Assembly: GCA_029054245.1 (NCBI GenBank)
Contig: JAIDFQ010000043.1
Span: forward strand, 124,001-188,000
DNA length: 64,000 nucleotides
Reading direction: 5' to 3'
From: Lachnospiraceae bacterium
GTDB lineage: Bacteria; Bacillota; Clostridia; Lachnospirales; Lachnospiraceae
The position numbers were made by a program, and so were the translations under genes. Positions 1-9,334 of this stretch are shown here, piece by piece. The stretch's first letter is position 1; every line of letters begins with the position of its first letter. The notes under the pieces are model-generated. The model was not told the origin of the DNA. It did not search any database and was given only the letters and a program-made list of their open reading frames with translations.

Positions 1-2
1 TG

Positions 3-44
3 AAACATCAAAAGAACAATAATGGAGAAAAGGTTGAAGAATAG
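3..44 (+). CDS. C-terminal tail of an upstream CDS truncated by the window edge (...KHQKNNNGEKVEE*)
   Basis: Open frame from the window start to TAG at 42-44, followed by a GGTTGAA/TTCAACC hairpin; product not identifiable. Confidence 0.35.
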   Translation, partial: KHQKNNNGEKVEE

Positions 45-87
45 TATTTTCAACCTCCTTGATTTGAGCGTCCGTTAAAGCGGACAG

Positions 88-417
88 ATGGGAGCTATAA
101 TGAAAAGTAAAGGACAAGCAGCTTTTTATGCGATAGCCGGAGGATATCTGTTGTATCTGGCATATCAGCTATTTGGAGGAAGAATGGATAACGCAGGAGA
201 GGACTATGTGATGGCATTGCTATTTAGCATCTTTTTTGCCGTTGCTGGAACAGCAATTCTAGTTTACACAGCAATAATGTATCAGAAAATTTTAAAAAAA
301 GAAGCGCAGGAGCTTGCAGAGCCAGAAGAGAGTGCCGAACTGAAATTGGAGGAAGAAGTACAAAAGGAAACTCCTAAGAAGGAGGAAGATCATTTGGCGG
401 AAGAGGAGCAGTTCTGA
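88..417 (+). CDS. Small membrane protein with acidic/charged C-terminal tail, hypothetical
   Basis: ORF of 109 aa with two predicted hydrophobic segments and a Glu/Lys-rich tail. Confidence 0.6.
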   Translation: MGAIMKSKGQAAFYAIAGGYLLYLAYQLFGGRMDNAGEDYVMALLFSIFFAVAGTAILVYTAIMYQKILKKEAQELAEPEESAELKLEEEVQKETPKKEEDHLAEEEQF

Positions 418-418
418 T

Positions 419-450
419 GCGCTGGTGCAAATGACATTGCACCGAAGCGC
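419..450 (+). other. Intergenic stem-loop without U-tract
   Basis: GCGCTGGTGCAA-atgaca-TTGCACC(ga)AGCGC, 12 bp with a 2-nt bulge, between the 88-417 and 488-1477 CDSs. Confidence 0.5.
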
Positions 451-487
451 TAAGATGGGGAGACATTGAGAAGAAAGGAAATTTATT

Positions 488-1477
488 ATGAAAGAGAAAT
501 GGAACATAGAAAAGCCGGAAATCGTCATGAGGGCGCAGGAAAATCATAAGGGAATGAACTGGATCTTAGAAATCATTGTCTTCTTTGCCGTTTTCATTGT
601 CGTTGGAATTGGGCAGCTCCTAATTATGATGCCAGGAGAAATGCTGTTGATTTCCCAAAATGCGTATTATCAGGCGGCGGAAGCAGCCGGGGATTTGGAA
701 GGAATGGCGGAGGCGTTGGTTCAGATTGGAAGCAGCGATTTGTATATGGTGCTGACGTTGTTTTCGAATATCGGCATGATTCTGGTTGTTCTTTTGTTCT
801 GTAAGCTGATTCAAAAAAGAAATCCAGTGACACTGGGCTTTCGGAAAAAGGGAGCTTTTAAAGAATATTTGATAGGACTTGCCACAGGATTTTTGGTGTT
901 TTCGGCGGCTGTCCTTATTTGTGTAGTTACAGGGGCAATGAAGATAGAAGGGATTTCTGAAACTTTTGGGATTGGAATGTTTGTACTATTTATGCTTGGA
1001 TTTATGATTCAGGGAATGGCGGAGGAGGTGCTGTGCAGAGGATATTTTTTAGTATCGCTGGGAAGACGTAATTCCATGTGGGCAGCAATCATGCTTAATG
1101 CACTTGCATTTGCTGCTTTGCATTTGCTCAATGATGGTATTAGTGTGCTGGCATTTGCCAATCTGGTACTGTATGGTGTCTTTATTTCTATTTATTTTAT
1201 CAAAAGAGGAAATATCTGGGTGGCAGGAGGATTCCATTCGGTATGGAATCTGGCGCAGGGAAATATATATGGTATTTTAGTCAGTGGCATGGGGACTGAC
1301 TGCACTTTGCTAAAAAGCATGTCGATGGAGAATATGAAAATCATAAATGGAGGTGCATTCGGATTGGAAGGAGGACTTGCAGTGACGATTGTGCTCCTCG
1401 CAGGAACGATATTTCTGGTTTTCTCTGAAGCTAGCAGCAGACAGATAAAGGAAGTACACAGAAAACATCATGCCTAA
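488..1477 (+). CDS. CPBP family intramembrane metalloprotease
   Basis: Multi-TM protein with EEVLCRGYF and downstream H motifs (FAALH; GGFHSVWN) typical of CAAX/CPBP proteases. Confidence 0.85.
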   Translation: MKEKWNIEKPEIVMRAQENHKGMNWILEIIVFFAVFIVVGIGQLLIMMPGEMLLISQNAYYQAAEAAGDLEGMAEALVQIGSSDLYMVLTLFSNIGMILVVLLFCKLIQKRNPVTLGFRKKGAFKEYLIGLATGFLVFSAAVLICVVTGAMKIEGISETFGIGMFVLFMLGFMIQGMAEEVLCRGYFLVSLGRRNSMWAAIMLNALAFAALHLLNDGISVLAFANLVLYGVFISIYFIKRGNIWVAGGFHSVWNLAQGNIYGILVSGMGTDCTLLKSMSMENMKIINGGAFGLEGGLAVTIVLLAGTIFLVFSEASSRQIKEVHRKHHA

Positions 1478-2349
1478 ATGGGAAGCATAAACTGGGACAG
1501 AACTTCTCTTGCAACATAGAGGGTTCTGTCTTTTTTTACGGATAGTGTCCACTTTACCAAGGTGATGATTCCTTTTTCGATTTCCATACAGGTGATGCAG
1601 CGCGGATGTACGCAGCTGCCAGTATTCATATAGTAGGGGGCTGCCGGGTCGAGGCGGGGTCTGTGGGTGTGACCAGTCATCAATGGTCTTTGCATGCGCT
1701 GGGCGTAGTCGCCAAGACGCTGTTCGATTCTGTCTTTGTGTGTATAATTTTTTGCGGCGCTGGTGGGATCGAGCATGCCGAAGTGTTCTAGCGTCCTCCA
1801 GACATACCTGACAAGAAAGCGATTAAATTTCCATAAGGTTGAATTAAAAAAATCAGCCTGATGCCCGTGAGTGAGATATAATTGATAATCATAACATGTG
1901 CTTTTTAATATAATGCCCTCATAAAAAGATAGTTTTGGAAATAGAGACTGGGTGCATTGTGTGTCTGTACAGAAAAAGGAAGAGCACACAGAACTGCTGT
2001 AGCCGTGTTTTTTCTTTACCATGTCGTGATTTCCGTAGACCATATAGAGCCTGTTCTGGCGATAGAACAGAGAGAGGAGCCAGAACACATTGTTGTGTAT
2101 TTCGATGATCTGGCTCATCTTTCTGTTTTCCCACAGCTCATCCCCGTCTCCAAGTTCAATATAAGTGAAACCGCGTTCGTAGTAATGAGTAAGTGCGGTA
2201 TAGTAAAGGTTTTCATTTTTTAAAAAATTGTCGTTAGAGTCGCCTTTGCCCCTGTGACAGTCGCTGATAATTGCATAACGGCTGTATTTATTTAAGGGCA
2301 GTTCAGGTGCATTTTCAAAGGCGCGGGAAAGACGGGAATAATAGCTCAT
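1474..2349 (-). CDS. Metallophosphoesterase (calcineurin-like)
   Basis: ISDCHRGKGD, GDGDELWE, YGNHD, THGHQ, TGHTHRP metallophosphoesterase motifs. Confidence 0.85.
   Translation of the reverse strand: MSYYSRLSRAFENAPELPLNKYSRYAIISDCHRGKGDSNDNFLKNENLYYTALTHYYERGFTYIELGDGDELWENRKMSQIIEIHNNVFWLLSLFYRQNRLYMVYGNHDMVKKKHGYSSSVCSSFFCTDTQCTQSLFPKLSFYEGIILKSTCYDYQLYLTHGHQADFFNSTLWKFNRFLVRYVWRTLEHFGMLDPTSAAKNYTHKDRIEQRLGDYAQRMQRPLMTGHTHRPRLDPAAPYYMNTGSCVHPRCITCMEIEKGIITLVKWTLSVKKDRTLYVAREVLSQFMLPI
1498..1539 (+). terminator. Rho-independent terminator for the CPBP gene, located inside the 3' coding end of the convergent gene
   Basis: GACAGAAC...GTTCTGTC followed by TTTTTTT. Confidence 0.75.
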
Positions 2350-2367
2350 GGGAAAAGTCCTTTCATT

Positions 2368-3309
2368 TTATTTCATTTTATGCCTGCGATACCTGCGTGG
2401 TTTGAGCATCTTGCGAAAAGCAAATGGCAGGAGATAGTACAAATACAGAAGTTTATCCACCGTCGAACAAAAATAACGGGTGATACATAAAAAAATTCGA
2501 CAGAAAAGACGGTTGTTCAATTGTGCCCATGCGCGGACCAGACGCTTGAAACAATGATAATGTCGATCCTGGGGACCGCCGTACTGAATGCGGACTTCAT
2601 TGCCACATGCACGTATGCATTCTTTGGAAAGCTCCGTCTGGTGTAGAGCATTTAGAAAACTATGCATCATGTCGCAATCAGGAAATAGAATGGAAGTATT
2701 CAGATATAACTGTGATGGTTTTGCGAACTGTCCCATGCAAAATGCGGTAAGCCACCAGGTTTGCTTAGAAACAGACGCTATAGGTGTTTTTTCTTTTGCA
2801 AGACAGAATGAGAGGGGAAGCATGTCGCAGTCTGCTACCGCATCGAAGTGAGCATGAGATAGTTCCTTGTCTGACAGAAGATCATCGGCATAGTAAACAC
2901 CTATTTCAGCTCCTGTGTTGATTCCATACTGTCCTTTCCAGAATTCAATCAGCCAGGTTCTGTTCTGATAAGGAAAATAAACCGGAAGGTAATCGAAAAC
3001 CATGTTGAAAAAGGCGGCTGAACGGTCAAAAAGGGCAGTGTAGCCGACTTCTCGCTGCCAGGCATCATTTCTGGAAGAAATGATATCCTGCGATTTGTCA
3101 TAACAGTATCCAAAGGGTTTTATGAGATCGTTCAGAAGTTCGCATTTTTCTATAGGAGTCATAGAACAGACCTTTTTAATCGCCCAACGCTTGCGGCAGA
3201 TACCAAGTATTAAAATAAGAAGAACTGCAAAAATTACAAAAATAATAGAAAAGTACATATAATAATTCCTAAAGTATATTCTTGCTATATAATATGTAAA
3301 TAGTACCAT
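2368..3309 (-). CDS. Membrane-anchored DUF4474-like protein
   Basis: N-terminal TM; KPFGYCYDKSQDIISSRNDAWQREVGY...WLIEFWKGQYGINTGAEIGVYYAD block recalled as DUF4474-like. Confidence 0.55.
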   Translation of the reverse strand: MVLFTYYIARIYFRNYYMYFSIIFVIFAVLLILILGICRKRWAIKKVCSMTPIEKCELLNDLIKPFGYCYDKSQDIISSRNDAWQREVGYTALFDRSAAFFNMVFDYLPVYFPYQNRTWLIEFWKGQYGINTGAEIGVYYADDLLSDKELSHAHFDAVADCDMLPLSFCLAKEKTPIASVSKQTWWLTAFCMGQFAKPSQLYLNTSILFPDCDMMHSFLNALHQTELSKECIRACGNEVRIQYGGPQDRHYHCFKRLVRAWAQLNNRLFCRIFLCITRYFCSTVDKLLYLYYLLPFAFRKMLKPRRYRRHKMK

Positions 3310-3382
3310 CCGGTGCGCTTGAAAAATGAAATGAATGCAGTATAATAATTAGTAAAAAGAGGAAGATGATACAAACAGATTT

Positions 3383-5740
3383 TTGACTGGAATGGAGGCT
3401 GATATCATGAACATTGAACAGGTTTTAGAACAGCTTGATGGACTGTTTGCGCAGCACAAGGTAGATCAGGTGGAATCTTTTTTACTTCACAGGATAAACG
3501 AAGCGACAGTGGAGCGGGACACAGGCTCACTGATAACGCTTTTGAATGAAATGATTGGGCATTATCGGGAAACAGGAGAGTTTGATAAATCCATATCTTG
3601 CTGCAGGCAGGTGTTGATCCTGATGGATGAGGCAGGACTAAAGGGCAGTGTCGCTTATGCGACTACGCTGCTGAATGTGGCAAATGCGTGCAGGGCGGCA
3701 GGGCTTTTAAGGGAATCCATGGCATATTACCAGGAGGTGAAGGCAGTCTATGCAGAAAAGTTATCCCCCACGGACTTTCGCTATGCCAGTTTATATAACA
3801 ATATGAGCCTTTTGTTCCAGGAGATGGGCGATTATGAAAGTGCATGTGACTGTTTAGAACGAGCTCTCGGCATTGCATCTATGTACAGTGAAGCCCGGAT
3901 AGAGGTGGCAGTGACTTATACAAATCTTGCAGCATCTTTGCTAAAATTAGGGAGATTTGATGAGGCAATCGATAACCTTAAAAAAGCATTTGCTATTTTT
4001 GAGATGGATGAAGACAGGGATTATCATTACAGTGGCGCTCTTTCCGCAATGGGCGAGGCGCAATATCTGGCAGGCAACTTAGAGGAATCTGCCCGCTATT
4101 ATAAGCTGGCGCTTCATGAGATCGAGAGAAATGTCGGCAGAAACAAGGCGTATGAAATCACACTACAGAACTTAAGTGCGGTAACGGAAAAGATGCAGAG
4201 TCTTCCCGTGCGAAACAGGCATTTTGTTAACGGAATGGAATTGTGCCAGGCTTTTTATGAAGAATATGGAATCCCCATGATTCGGCAGAAATTTCCGGAA
4301 TATGAACAGATGATTGCAGTTGGTCTTGTGGGAGAAGGGTCGGAATGTTTTGGTTTTGACGATCAGGTGTCACGGGATCATGATTTTGGTCCGGGATTTT
4401 GCATGTGGCTTACGGATCCAGTGTATGATGAGATCGGTGAGGAACTTCAGAAGGCATATGAGGCACTTCCTGCCACTTATATGGGGATTACCCGTTTTAC
4501 TACAGTAAAGGCACAAAAGAGAGTGGGCGTTTTTAGAATCGGTGATTTTTATGAAAGTCTGATAGGACTTAGGGATGTGCCGACGACGCAGAACCAATGG
4601 CTCTTTCTTGAAGATTACAGACTTGCAACAGCGTCAAACGGTAAGGTGTTTAGGGATGATTTAGGCGAATTTTCAAGGATCAGGAGAGGTATTCTTGCCT
4701 ATTATCCCGAAGAGGTGAGAATCAAAAAAATTGCCCGGGAGGCGGCATTGATGGCACAGTCAGGGCAGTATAACTATTCCAGAATGTCCGGCAGAGGAGA
4801 AAAAGTGACGGCAGCGATTGCGCTTTCGGAATTTATGAAGCATACCATGGCAATGGTTTATCTTTTGAATCGGACGTATGCCCCCTTTTATAAATGGCTG
4901 CATAAGGGAATGGAACATCTTAGGATACTTCCGGAAATCAGGGATATCTTAAATGCATTGGTAGATTTTCCGGCAGGTGATGAAAGAATTCCGCAGACCA
5001 TAGAAATTATTGTTGCGCTGATCATTGCAGAAATGAAAAAGCAGGGATTGACCAGCGGGGAAGACAACTATCTGGACAACCATACAGACAAAATATTAAA
5101 AAGCATACCGGAAAAAGAGCAGGAAGATGATTCTTTTAAGGCAGCGCTTGTAAATGAGCTTGTTTCTCTGGAATGGGAGGCTTTTGATAAGGTTGAGAAC
5201 GAAGGCGGAAGGGCAGAATGTCAGGATGACTGGAATACTTTTTCAATCATGCGAAAGAGCCAGTACTATACATGGACAGAGGAGATGTTAAAGAGCTATA
5301 TCAGAGATTTCCATAGGGCGAATGACAGGGGAATCAACCTGATTACAGAAAAATATGGGCGGATGATGGAAAGCACTGCACCTTTAAAATATAGGCAGAT
5401 CAAGGATGCTTTTCCCGAAATTCCAGAAGCAAAAAAGGAGATTATAGAAGAAATCGTCAAAATACAGGTAGACTGGATGGAAGAATTTGCAGGGAAGTAT
5501 CCTAAGGCGGCAGGAAATGCGCGGAGCATCCACACGGCGCAGGATACGCCTTACAATACGTCTTATGAAACGTATCTGCGGGGAGAAGTGTCCACTTATT
5601 CTGATGAAACATTGGATTTATATGGAAGGTTCATAGCACAACTGTGCAGGGAGGATAAGAATCTTGCCCAGATGATAATGGCGAACACAGCGTTTTTCTA
5701 TGGATATGCATCTTTAGACGATTTGGAAGCAAAATTGTAA
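3383..5740 (+). CDS. TPR repeat protein fused to DUF4037 (nucleotidyltransferase-like) and DUF4125 domains
   Basis: N-terminal TPR helices; central GLVGEGSECFGFDDQVSRDHDFGPGF; C-terminal FSIMRKSQYYTWTEEMLKSYIRDF. Confidence 0.75.
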   Translation: MTGMEADIMNIEQVLEQLDGLFAQHKVDQVESFLLHRINEATVERDTGSLITLLNEMIGHYRETGEFDKSISCCRQVLILMDEAGLKGSVAYATTLLNVANACRAAGLLRESMAYYQEVKAVYAEKLSPTDFRYASLYNNMSLLFQEMGDYESACDCLERALGIASMYSEARIEVAVTYTNLAASLLKLGRFDEAIDNLKKAFAIFEMDEDRDYHYSGALSAMGEAQYLAGNLEESARYYKLALHEIERNVGRNKAYEITLQNLSAVTEKMQSLPVRNRHFVNGMELCQAFYEEYGIPMIRQKFPEYEQMIAVGLVGEGSECFGFDDQVSRDHDFGPGFCMWLTDPVYDEIGEELQKAYEALPATYMGITRFTTVKAQKRVGVFRIGDFYESLIGLRDVPTTQNQWLFLEDYRLATASNGKVFRDDLGEFSRIRRGILAYYPEEVRIKKIAREAALMAQSGQYNYSRMSGRGEKVTAAIALSEFMKHTMAMVYLLNRTYAPFYKWLHKGMEHLRILPEIRDILNALVDFPAGDERIPQTIEIIVALIIAEMKKQGLTSGEDNYLDNHTDKILKSIPEKEQEDDSFKAALVNELVSLEWEAFDKVENEGGRAECQDDWNTFSIMRKSQYYTWTEEMLKSYIRDFHRANDRGINLITEKYGRMMESTAPLKYRQIKDAFPEIPEAKKEIIEEIVKIQVDWMEEFAGKYPKAAGNARSIHTAQDTPYNTSYETYLRGEVSTYSDETLDLYGRFIAQLCREDKNLAQMIMANTAFFYGYASLDDLEAKL

Positions 5741-5768
5741 TCTTAAGGCACCGCCAAAATGAAGTTAC

Positions 5769-5820
5769 CGGCATTCAGAAGGCGGATTTTGAACCATTAG
5801 GACTTGCCTTCAGAGTGCCG
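5769..5820. other. Inverted repeat between convergent genes
   Basis: CGGCATTCAGAAGGC / GCCTTCAGAGTGCCG, 15-bp arms with one mismatch and one wobble; no U-tract. Confidence 0.5.
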
Positions 5821-5838
5821 ATAAATCATTGGAATATC

Positions 5839-6363
5839 CTATATAGACATGGCTATGCCGTCAGCAACAGCCTGAGCAATCTCAGAAAAGCGGCTGTCGA
5901 AAAGCAGGTTATCACGTTCTGTGTTTACGAATCCGATTTCCACAAGGATGGCAGGCATCTGAGTCTTGTTAAGAATGGTCAAGTTCTTTTGTTCATGTAT
6001 GCCCTGGTTAGCAAAGCCTGTGCGCTCTAATTGGCGGTTGATATTTTCCGCCATCTGCCGGGCAGGTCCGTACGAATCATAGACCAGTGATTCAACACCT
6101 GTATATTGATTGGCATTAGGGCTGGAGTTACGGTGTATGGAAATGAAATAATCAGCGTCGGAGGCATTTCCTTCGGCGGCTTTTCTTGCCGGCGTCTCAT
6201 AGACATCTTCCGTGCGCGTATAAATGACGTTTATGCCAGATTGCTGCAAAAGTTCTCCAATCGCAAGGGTAAGCCTTAAGGCATCGTCTTTCTCCATACG
6301 TTCAAGATAGGTAGCGCCGGGATCAGCGCCGCCATGTCCGGCATCTAACATAATTGTAGCCAT
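5839..6363 (-). CDS. N-acetylmuramoyl-L-alanine amidase (Amidase_3)
   Basis: IMLDAGHGGADPGA, TRTEDVYETPARKAAEGNASDADYFISIHRNSS, AILVEIGFVNTERD. Confidence 0.92.
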   Translation of the reverse strand: MATIMLDAGHGGADPGATYLERMEKDDALRLTLAIGELLQQSGINVIYTRTEDVYETPARKAAEGNASDADYFISIHRNSSPNANQYTGVESLVYDSYGPARQMAENINRQLERTGFANQGIHEQKNLTILNKTQMPAILVEIGFVNTERDNLLFDSRFSEIAQAVADGIAMSI

Positions 6364-6399
6364 AAAAACCTCTTTAGATGACGATTCTTATTTTATAAT

Positions 6400-7836
6400 A
6401 TGAAAAAAAGAAAAACAGGTTCCTGCAAGGTCTCTGATTTTGAAATGATACATATGCAGATGAAAGGAAGAAAAATGGAAAAGAAAGTGCGTAAATCCTA
6501 TGAAATTGATATGTGTAATGGCCCATTGCTTGGCAAAATCATGCTATTTACGCTGCCTCTGATGTTGTCCGGCATCCTGCAGCTTTTGTTTAATGCCGCC
6601 GATGTCATTGTGGTGGGCAGATTTGCAGGGAATGAAGCACTTGCGGCAGTGGGGGCGACAGGGTCTCTTACGAATCTTTTAGTGAACCTTTTCATTGGAT
6701 TATCGGTAGGGGCAAATGTGCTTGTAGCAAGATATTACGGAGCCAAGCAGGATGAGGAAGTAAGTCAGACGGTTCATACTTCAATCTTGGTGAGTGTGAT
6801 AGGAGGAATCCTGCTTGCAATCATAGGAATTGCTGCTGCAAAACCGCTGTTGCTCATGATGGATACACCAGAAAATGTTATCCAGCATTCTGTTCTATAT
6901 ATGCGTATTTATTTTCTTGGAATGCCAGTGATGCTCTTATTCAATTTTGGAAGCGCCATTTTAAGGGCGATTGGGGATACAAGGCGCCCGCTTATTTATC
7001 TGATAATAGCAGGTGTTATCAATGTGCTTTTGAATCTTTGCTTTGTAATTGTATTCCGTATGGGCGTTGCAGGAGTGGCTTTGGCTACGGTGATTGCACA
7101 ATGTGTATCTACGACATTGATTATCCGGTGCCTCATGCAAAGCGAAAGTAGTTTTAAAGTATGTTTTGAAAAATTGCACATGAATTGGGAGAAATTCAGG
7201 AAGATTGCCGCTATAGGCCTGCCAGCAGGAATACAGGGTTCTTTGTTCTCTATTTCCAATGTTTTGATACAATCTTCTGTTAATTCATTTGGATCTATTG
7301 CTATGGCAGGAAATACGGCAGGGAGCAATATTGAGGGATTTGTCTACACGGCGATGAATTCTGTCCATCAGACAGCGGTCAGCTTTACGGGACAGAACTT
7401 AGGAGGCAGACGATATGACAGGATCAACAAAATACTGATAGAATGCCTGCTTTTTGTGGCAGCAATTGGTCTTGTGATGGGAAATGGCGCGGTGCTGCTG
7501 GGACAGCAGATCCTTGGTTTCTATTCTACCGACCCGCAGGTTATTTCTTATGGCATGCAGAGAATGGAAATTATATGTGCCTTTTATTGTTTTTGCGGTA
7601 TCATGGATGTTCTGGTAGGGTGTATCAGAGGGCTTGGGTATGCAGTGATGCCAATGATCGTATCCTTGCTGGGCGCCTGTGCATTCAGAATAGTCTGGAT
7701 TTATACGGTCTTTCAGTGGGACAGGACCTTGCAAACCTTGTATATTTCCTATCCGGTATCGTGGACGCTCACAGCGATTGCCCATTTGATCTGCTTTATG
7801 GTCGTGCGTAATAAATTAAAGGAAAAGAAGGCATAA
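6400..7836 (+). CDS. MATE family efflux transporter (start may be 6475)
   Basis: 12-TM protein, GPLLGKIMLFTLPLMLSGILQLLFNAADVIVVGRFAG. Confidence 0.92.
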   Translation: MKKRKTGSCKVSDFEMIHMQMKGRKMEKKVRKSYEIDMCNGPLLGKIMLFTLPLMLSGILQLLFNAADVIVVGRFAGNEALAAVGATGSLTNLLVNLFIGLSVGANVLVARYYGAKQDEEVSQTVHTSILVSVIGGILLAIIGIAAAKPLLLMMDTPENVIQHSVLYMRIYFLGMPVMLLFNFGSAILRAIGDTRRPLIYLIIAGVINVLLNLCFVIVFRMGVAGVALATVIAQCVSTTLIIRCLMQSESSFKVCFEKLHMNWEKFRKIAAIGLPAGIQGSLFSISNVLIQSSVNSFGSIAMAGNTAGSNIEGFVYTAMNSVHQTAVSFTGQNLGGRRYDRINKILIECLLFVAAIGLVMGNGAVLLGQQILGFYSTDPQVISYGMQRMEIICAFYCFCGIMDVLVGCIRGLGYAVMPMIVSLLGACAFRIVWIYTVFQWDRTLQTLYISYPVSWTLTAIAHLICFMVVRNKLKEKKA

Positions 7837-7840
7837 AAAG

Positions 7841-8533
7841 ATGAATGAGAACAAAGTTTTACGAGAAAGCAAAAAATATGAGGCGGTTATATTTGATTTA
7901 GACGGAACCTTGTTAAATACCTTGGAAGATTTAATGGACAGTGTAAATTATGGATTAAAAAAATATCATATGCCGGTAAGATCACTTGAGGAGATTAGGC
8001 AGTTTGTTGGAAATGGGGTTCAAAGGCTGATTGCACGTGCAGTGCCGGAGGAAACAGATGCTGACATGTGCAGCAAGGTATTCGCCGCCTTTAAGGAGCA
8101 TTATAAGGAGCACTGCAATGACAAGACGAAATTGTATCCTGGAATCCCAGAACTTCTAGCAGAGTTAAAAAGGCGAGGATTTTCAATAGCAATCGTATCC
8201 AATAAACTACAGGAAGGAGTAGATGCATTAAGCAGTCAGTACTTTCATGCATATATTGAAACCGCTATCGGAGCAAGGGACGGCATTCGGAAAAAGCCAG
8301 CGCCTGATTCTGTTCTGGAAGCGCTTAAGACTTTGAATATTCCAAAAGAAAGTGCCGTTTATGTGGGGGATTCAGAAGTAGACATTGCTACTGCCCAAAA
8401 TGTACAGATGGATTGTATCACCGTGACATGGGGCTTCCGCACACGGAAAGAACAGGAGGCGGCGGGAGCATCTGTGTTTGTGGATAGACCGGAAGAAATC
8501 ATACCGTTGCTATATCAAACATCTAAAAAATAA
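7841..8533 (+). CDS. HAD family phosphatase, phosphoglycolate phosphatase-like
   Basis: VIFDLDGTLLNTLEDL, IVSNK, VYVGDSEVDIATAQNV. Confidence 0.88.
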   Translation: MNENKVLRESKKYEAVIFDLDGTLLNTLEDLMDSVNYGLKKYHMPVRSLEEIRQFVGNGVQRLIARAVPEETDADMCSKVFAAFKEHYKEHCNDKTKLYPGIPELLAELKRRGFSIAIVSNKLQEGVDALSSQYFHAYIETAIGARDGIRKKPAPDSVLEALKTLNIPKESAVYVGDSEVDIATAQNVQMDCITVTWGFRTRKEQEAAGASVFVDRPEEIIPLLYQTSKK

Positions 8534-8605
8534 TATTAAATTATGATTTAATATTTGACCGTATATCAGACTGGTTATCTTTTTACGTATTGTATAAGGA
8601 TGACT

Positions 8606-8634
8606 GGGCTGATATTTTTTTTCAAAAATAGCCC
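8606..8634 (+). other. Hairpin downstream of the HAD gene
   Basis: GGGCT(gat)ATTTTT...AAAAATAGCCC. Confidence 0.45.
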
Positions 8635-8714
8635 TTGTTATGGTATTGGGACGATAGGTGTTAATAAATGCCAGGTGTATATAAGGCTGGTTTAGGGGGT
8701 TAAGTAGTTAGTCC

Positions 8715-8769
8715 GCACAGGATCGGTAAATATACCGACGCCGTCGCGCTTTCATTGCATATCCTGTGC
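8715..8769 (+). ncRNA. Candidate structured intergenic RNA element
   Basis: GCACAGGAT (8715-8723) pairs with ATCCTGTGC (8761-8769), enclosing a nested CGGTA-AATA-TACCG hairpin (8724-8737) and a CG-rich arm. Confidence 0.35.
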
Positions 8770-8800
8770 TGAACCGTTACATAATTTTTATAAATATATA

Positions 8801-8839
8801 TTGACAATATTGTATATATGCGATATATATAATATACAA
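8801..8839 (+). promoter_or_regulatory. Promoter of GntR/ABC operon with overlapping palindromic operator
   Basis: TTGACA (8801-8806), AT-rich -10 around 8824-8833 and TTGTATAT (8810-8817) / ATATACAA (8832-8839) inverted repeat, plus ACAATATTGT (8804-8813). Confidence 0.6.
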
Positions 8840-8890
8840 GCTATTCATACCAAAAAAAGATTAGATTGAGATTTGCGGAAAACGAGGGAG

Positions 8891-9274
8891 ATGAAAATGA
8901 ATATTATCATAAGTAATTCATCGGATAAACCTATTTATGAACAAATCACTGTTCAGATTAAGACTATGATTATGAGCGGACGGTTGAAAGAAGGAGATTC
9001 CCTTCCGTCTATGCGAACTTTGGCAAAGGAGCTTCGCATCAGTGTCATTACGACTAAGCGGGCTTATGAAGATCTGGAGAAAGATGGATTTATTGCAACT
9101 GTTGTGGGCAAGGGAAGTTTTGTGAAGAAGGCAGATACAAGGCTTGTAAGAGAAGAAAAGTTAAAGCAGATTGAAGATTTGCTTAAAAACGCCGTCTCTA
9201 CGGCACAGCAGAGCGGTATAGAAAGGGAAGAGCTTGAAGAGATCATCACAATGATCTATGAAGGTGAGGTCTGA
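8891..9274 (+). CDS. GntR family (YtrA-type) transcriptional regulator
   Basis: PIYEQITVQIKTMIMSGRLKEGDSLPSMRTLAKELRISVITTKRAYEDLEKDGFI winged HTH; short effector-less C-terminus. Confidence 0.9.
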   Translation: MKMNIIISNSSDKPIYEQITVQIKTMIMSGRLKEGDSLPSMRTLAKELRISVITTKRAYEDLEKDGFIATVVGKGSFVKKADTRLVREEKLKQIEDLLKNAVSTAQQSGIEREELEEIITMIYEGEV

Positions 9275-9334
9275 ACTGTGAAAGAAAAGTGTATGTGAGA
9301 GTAGAACATGTGGAAGAAGAAGGAGAAGTGGCAT

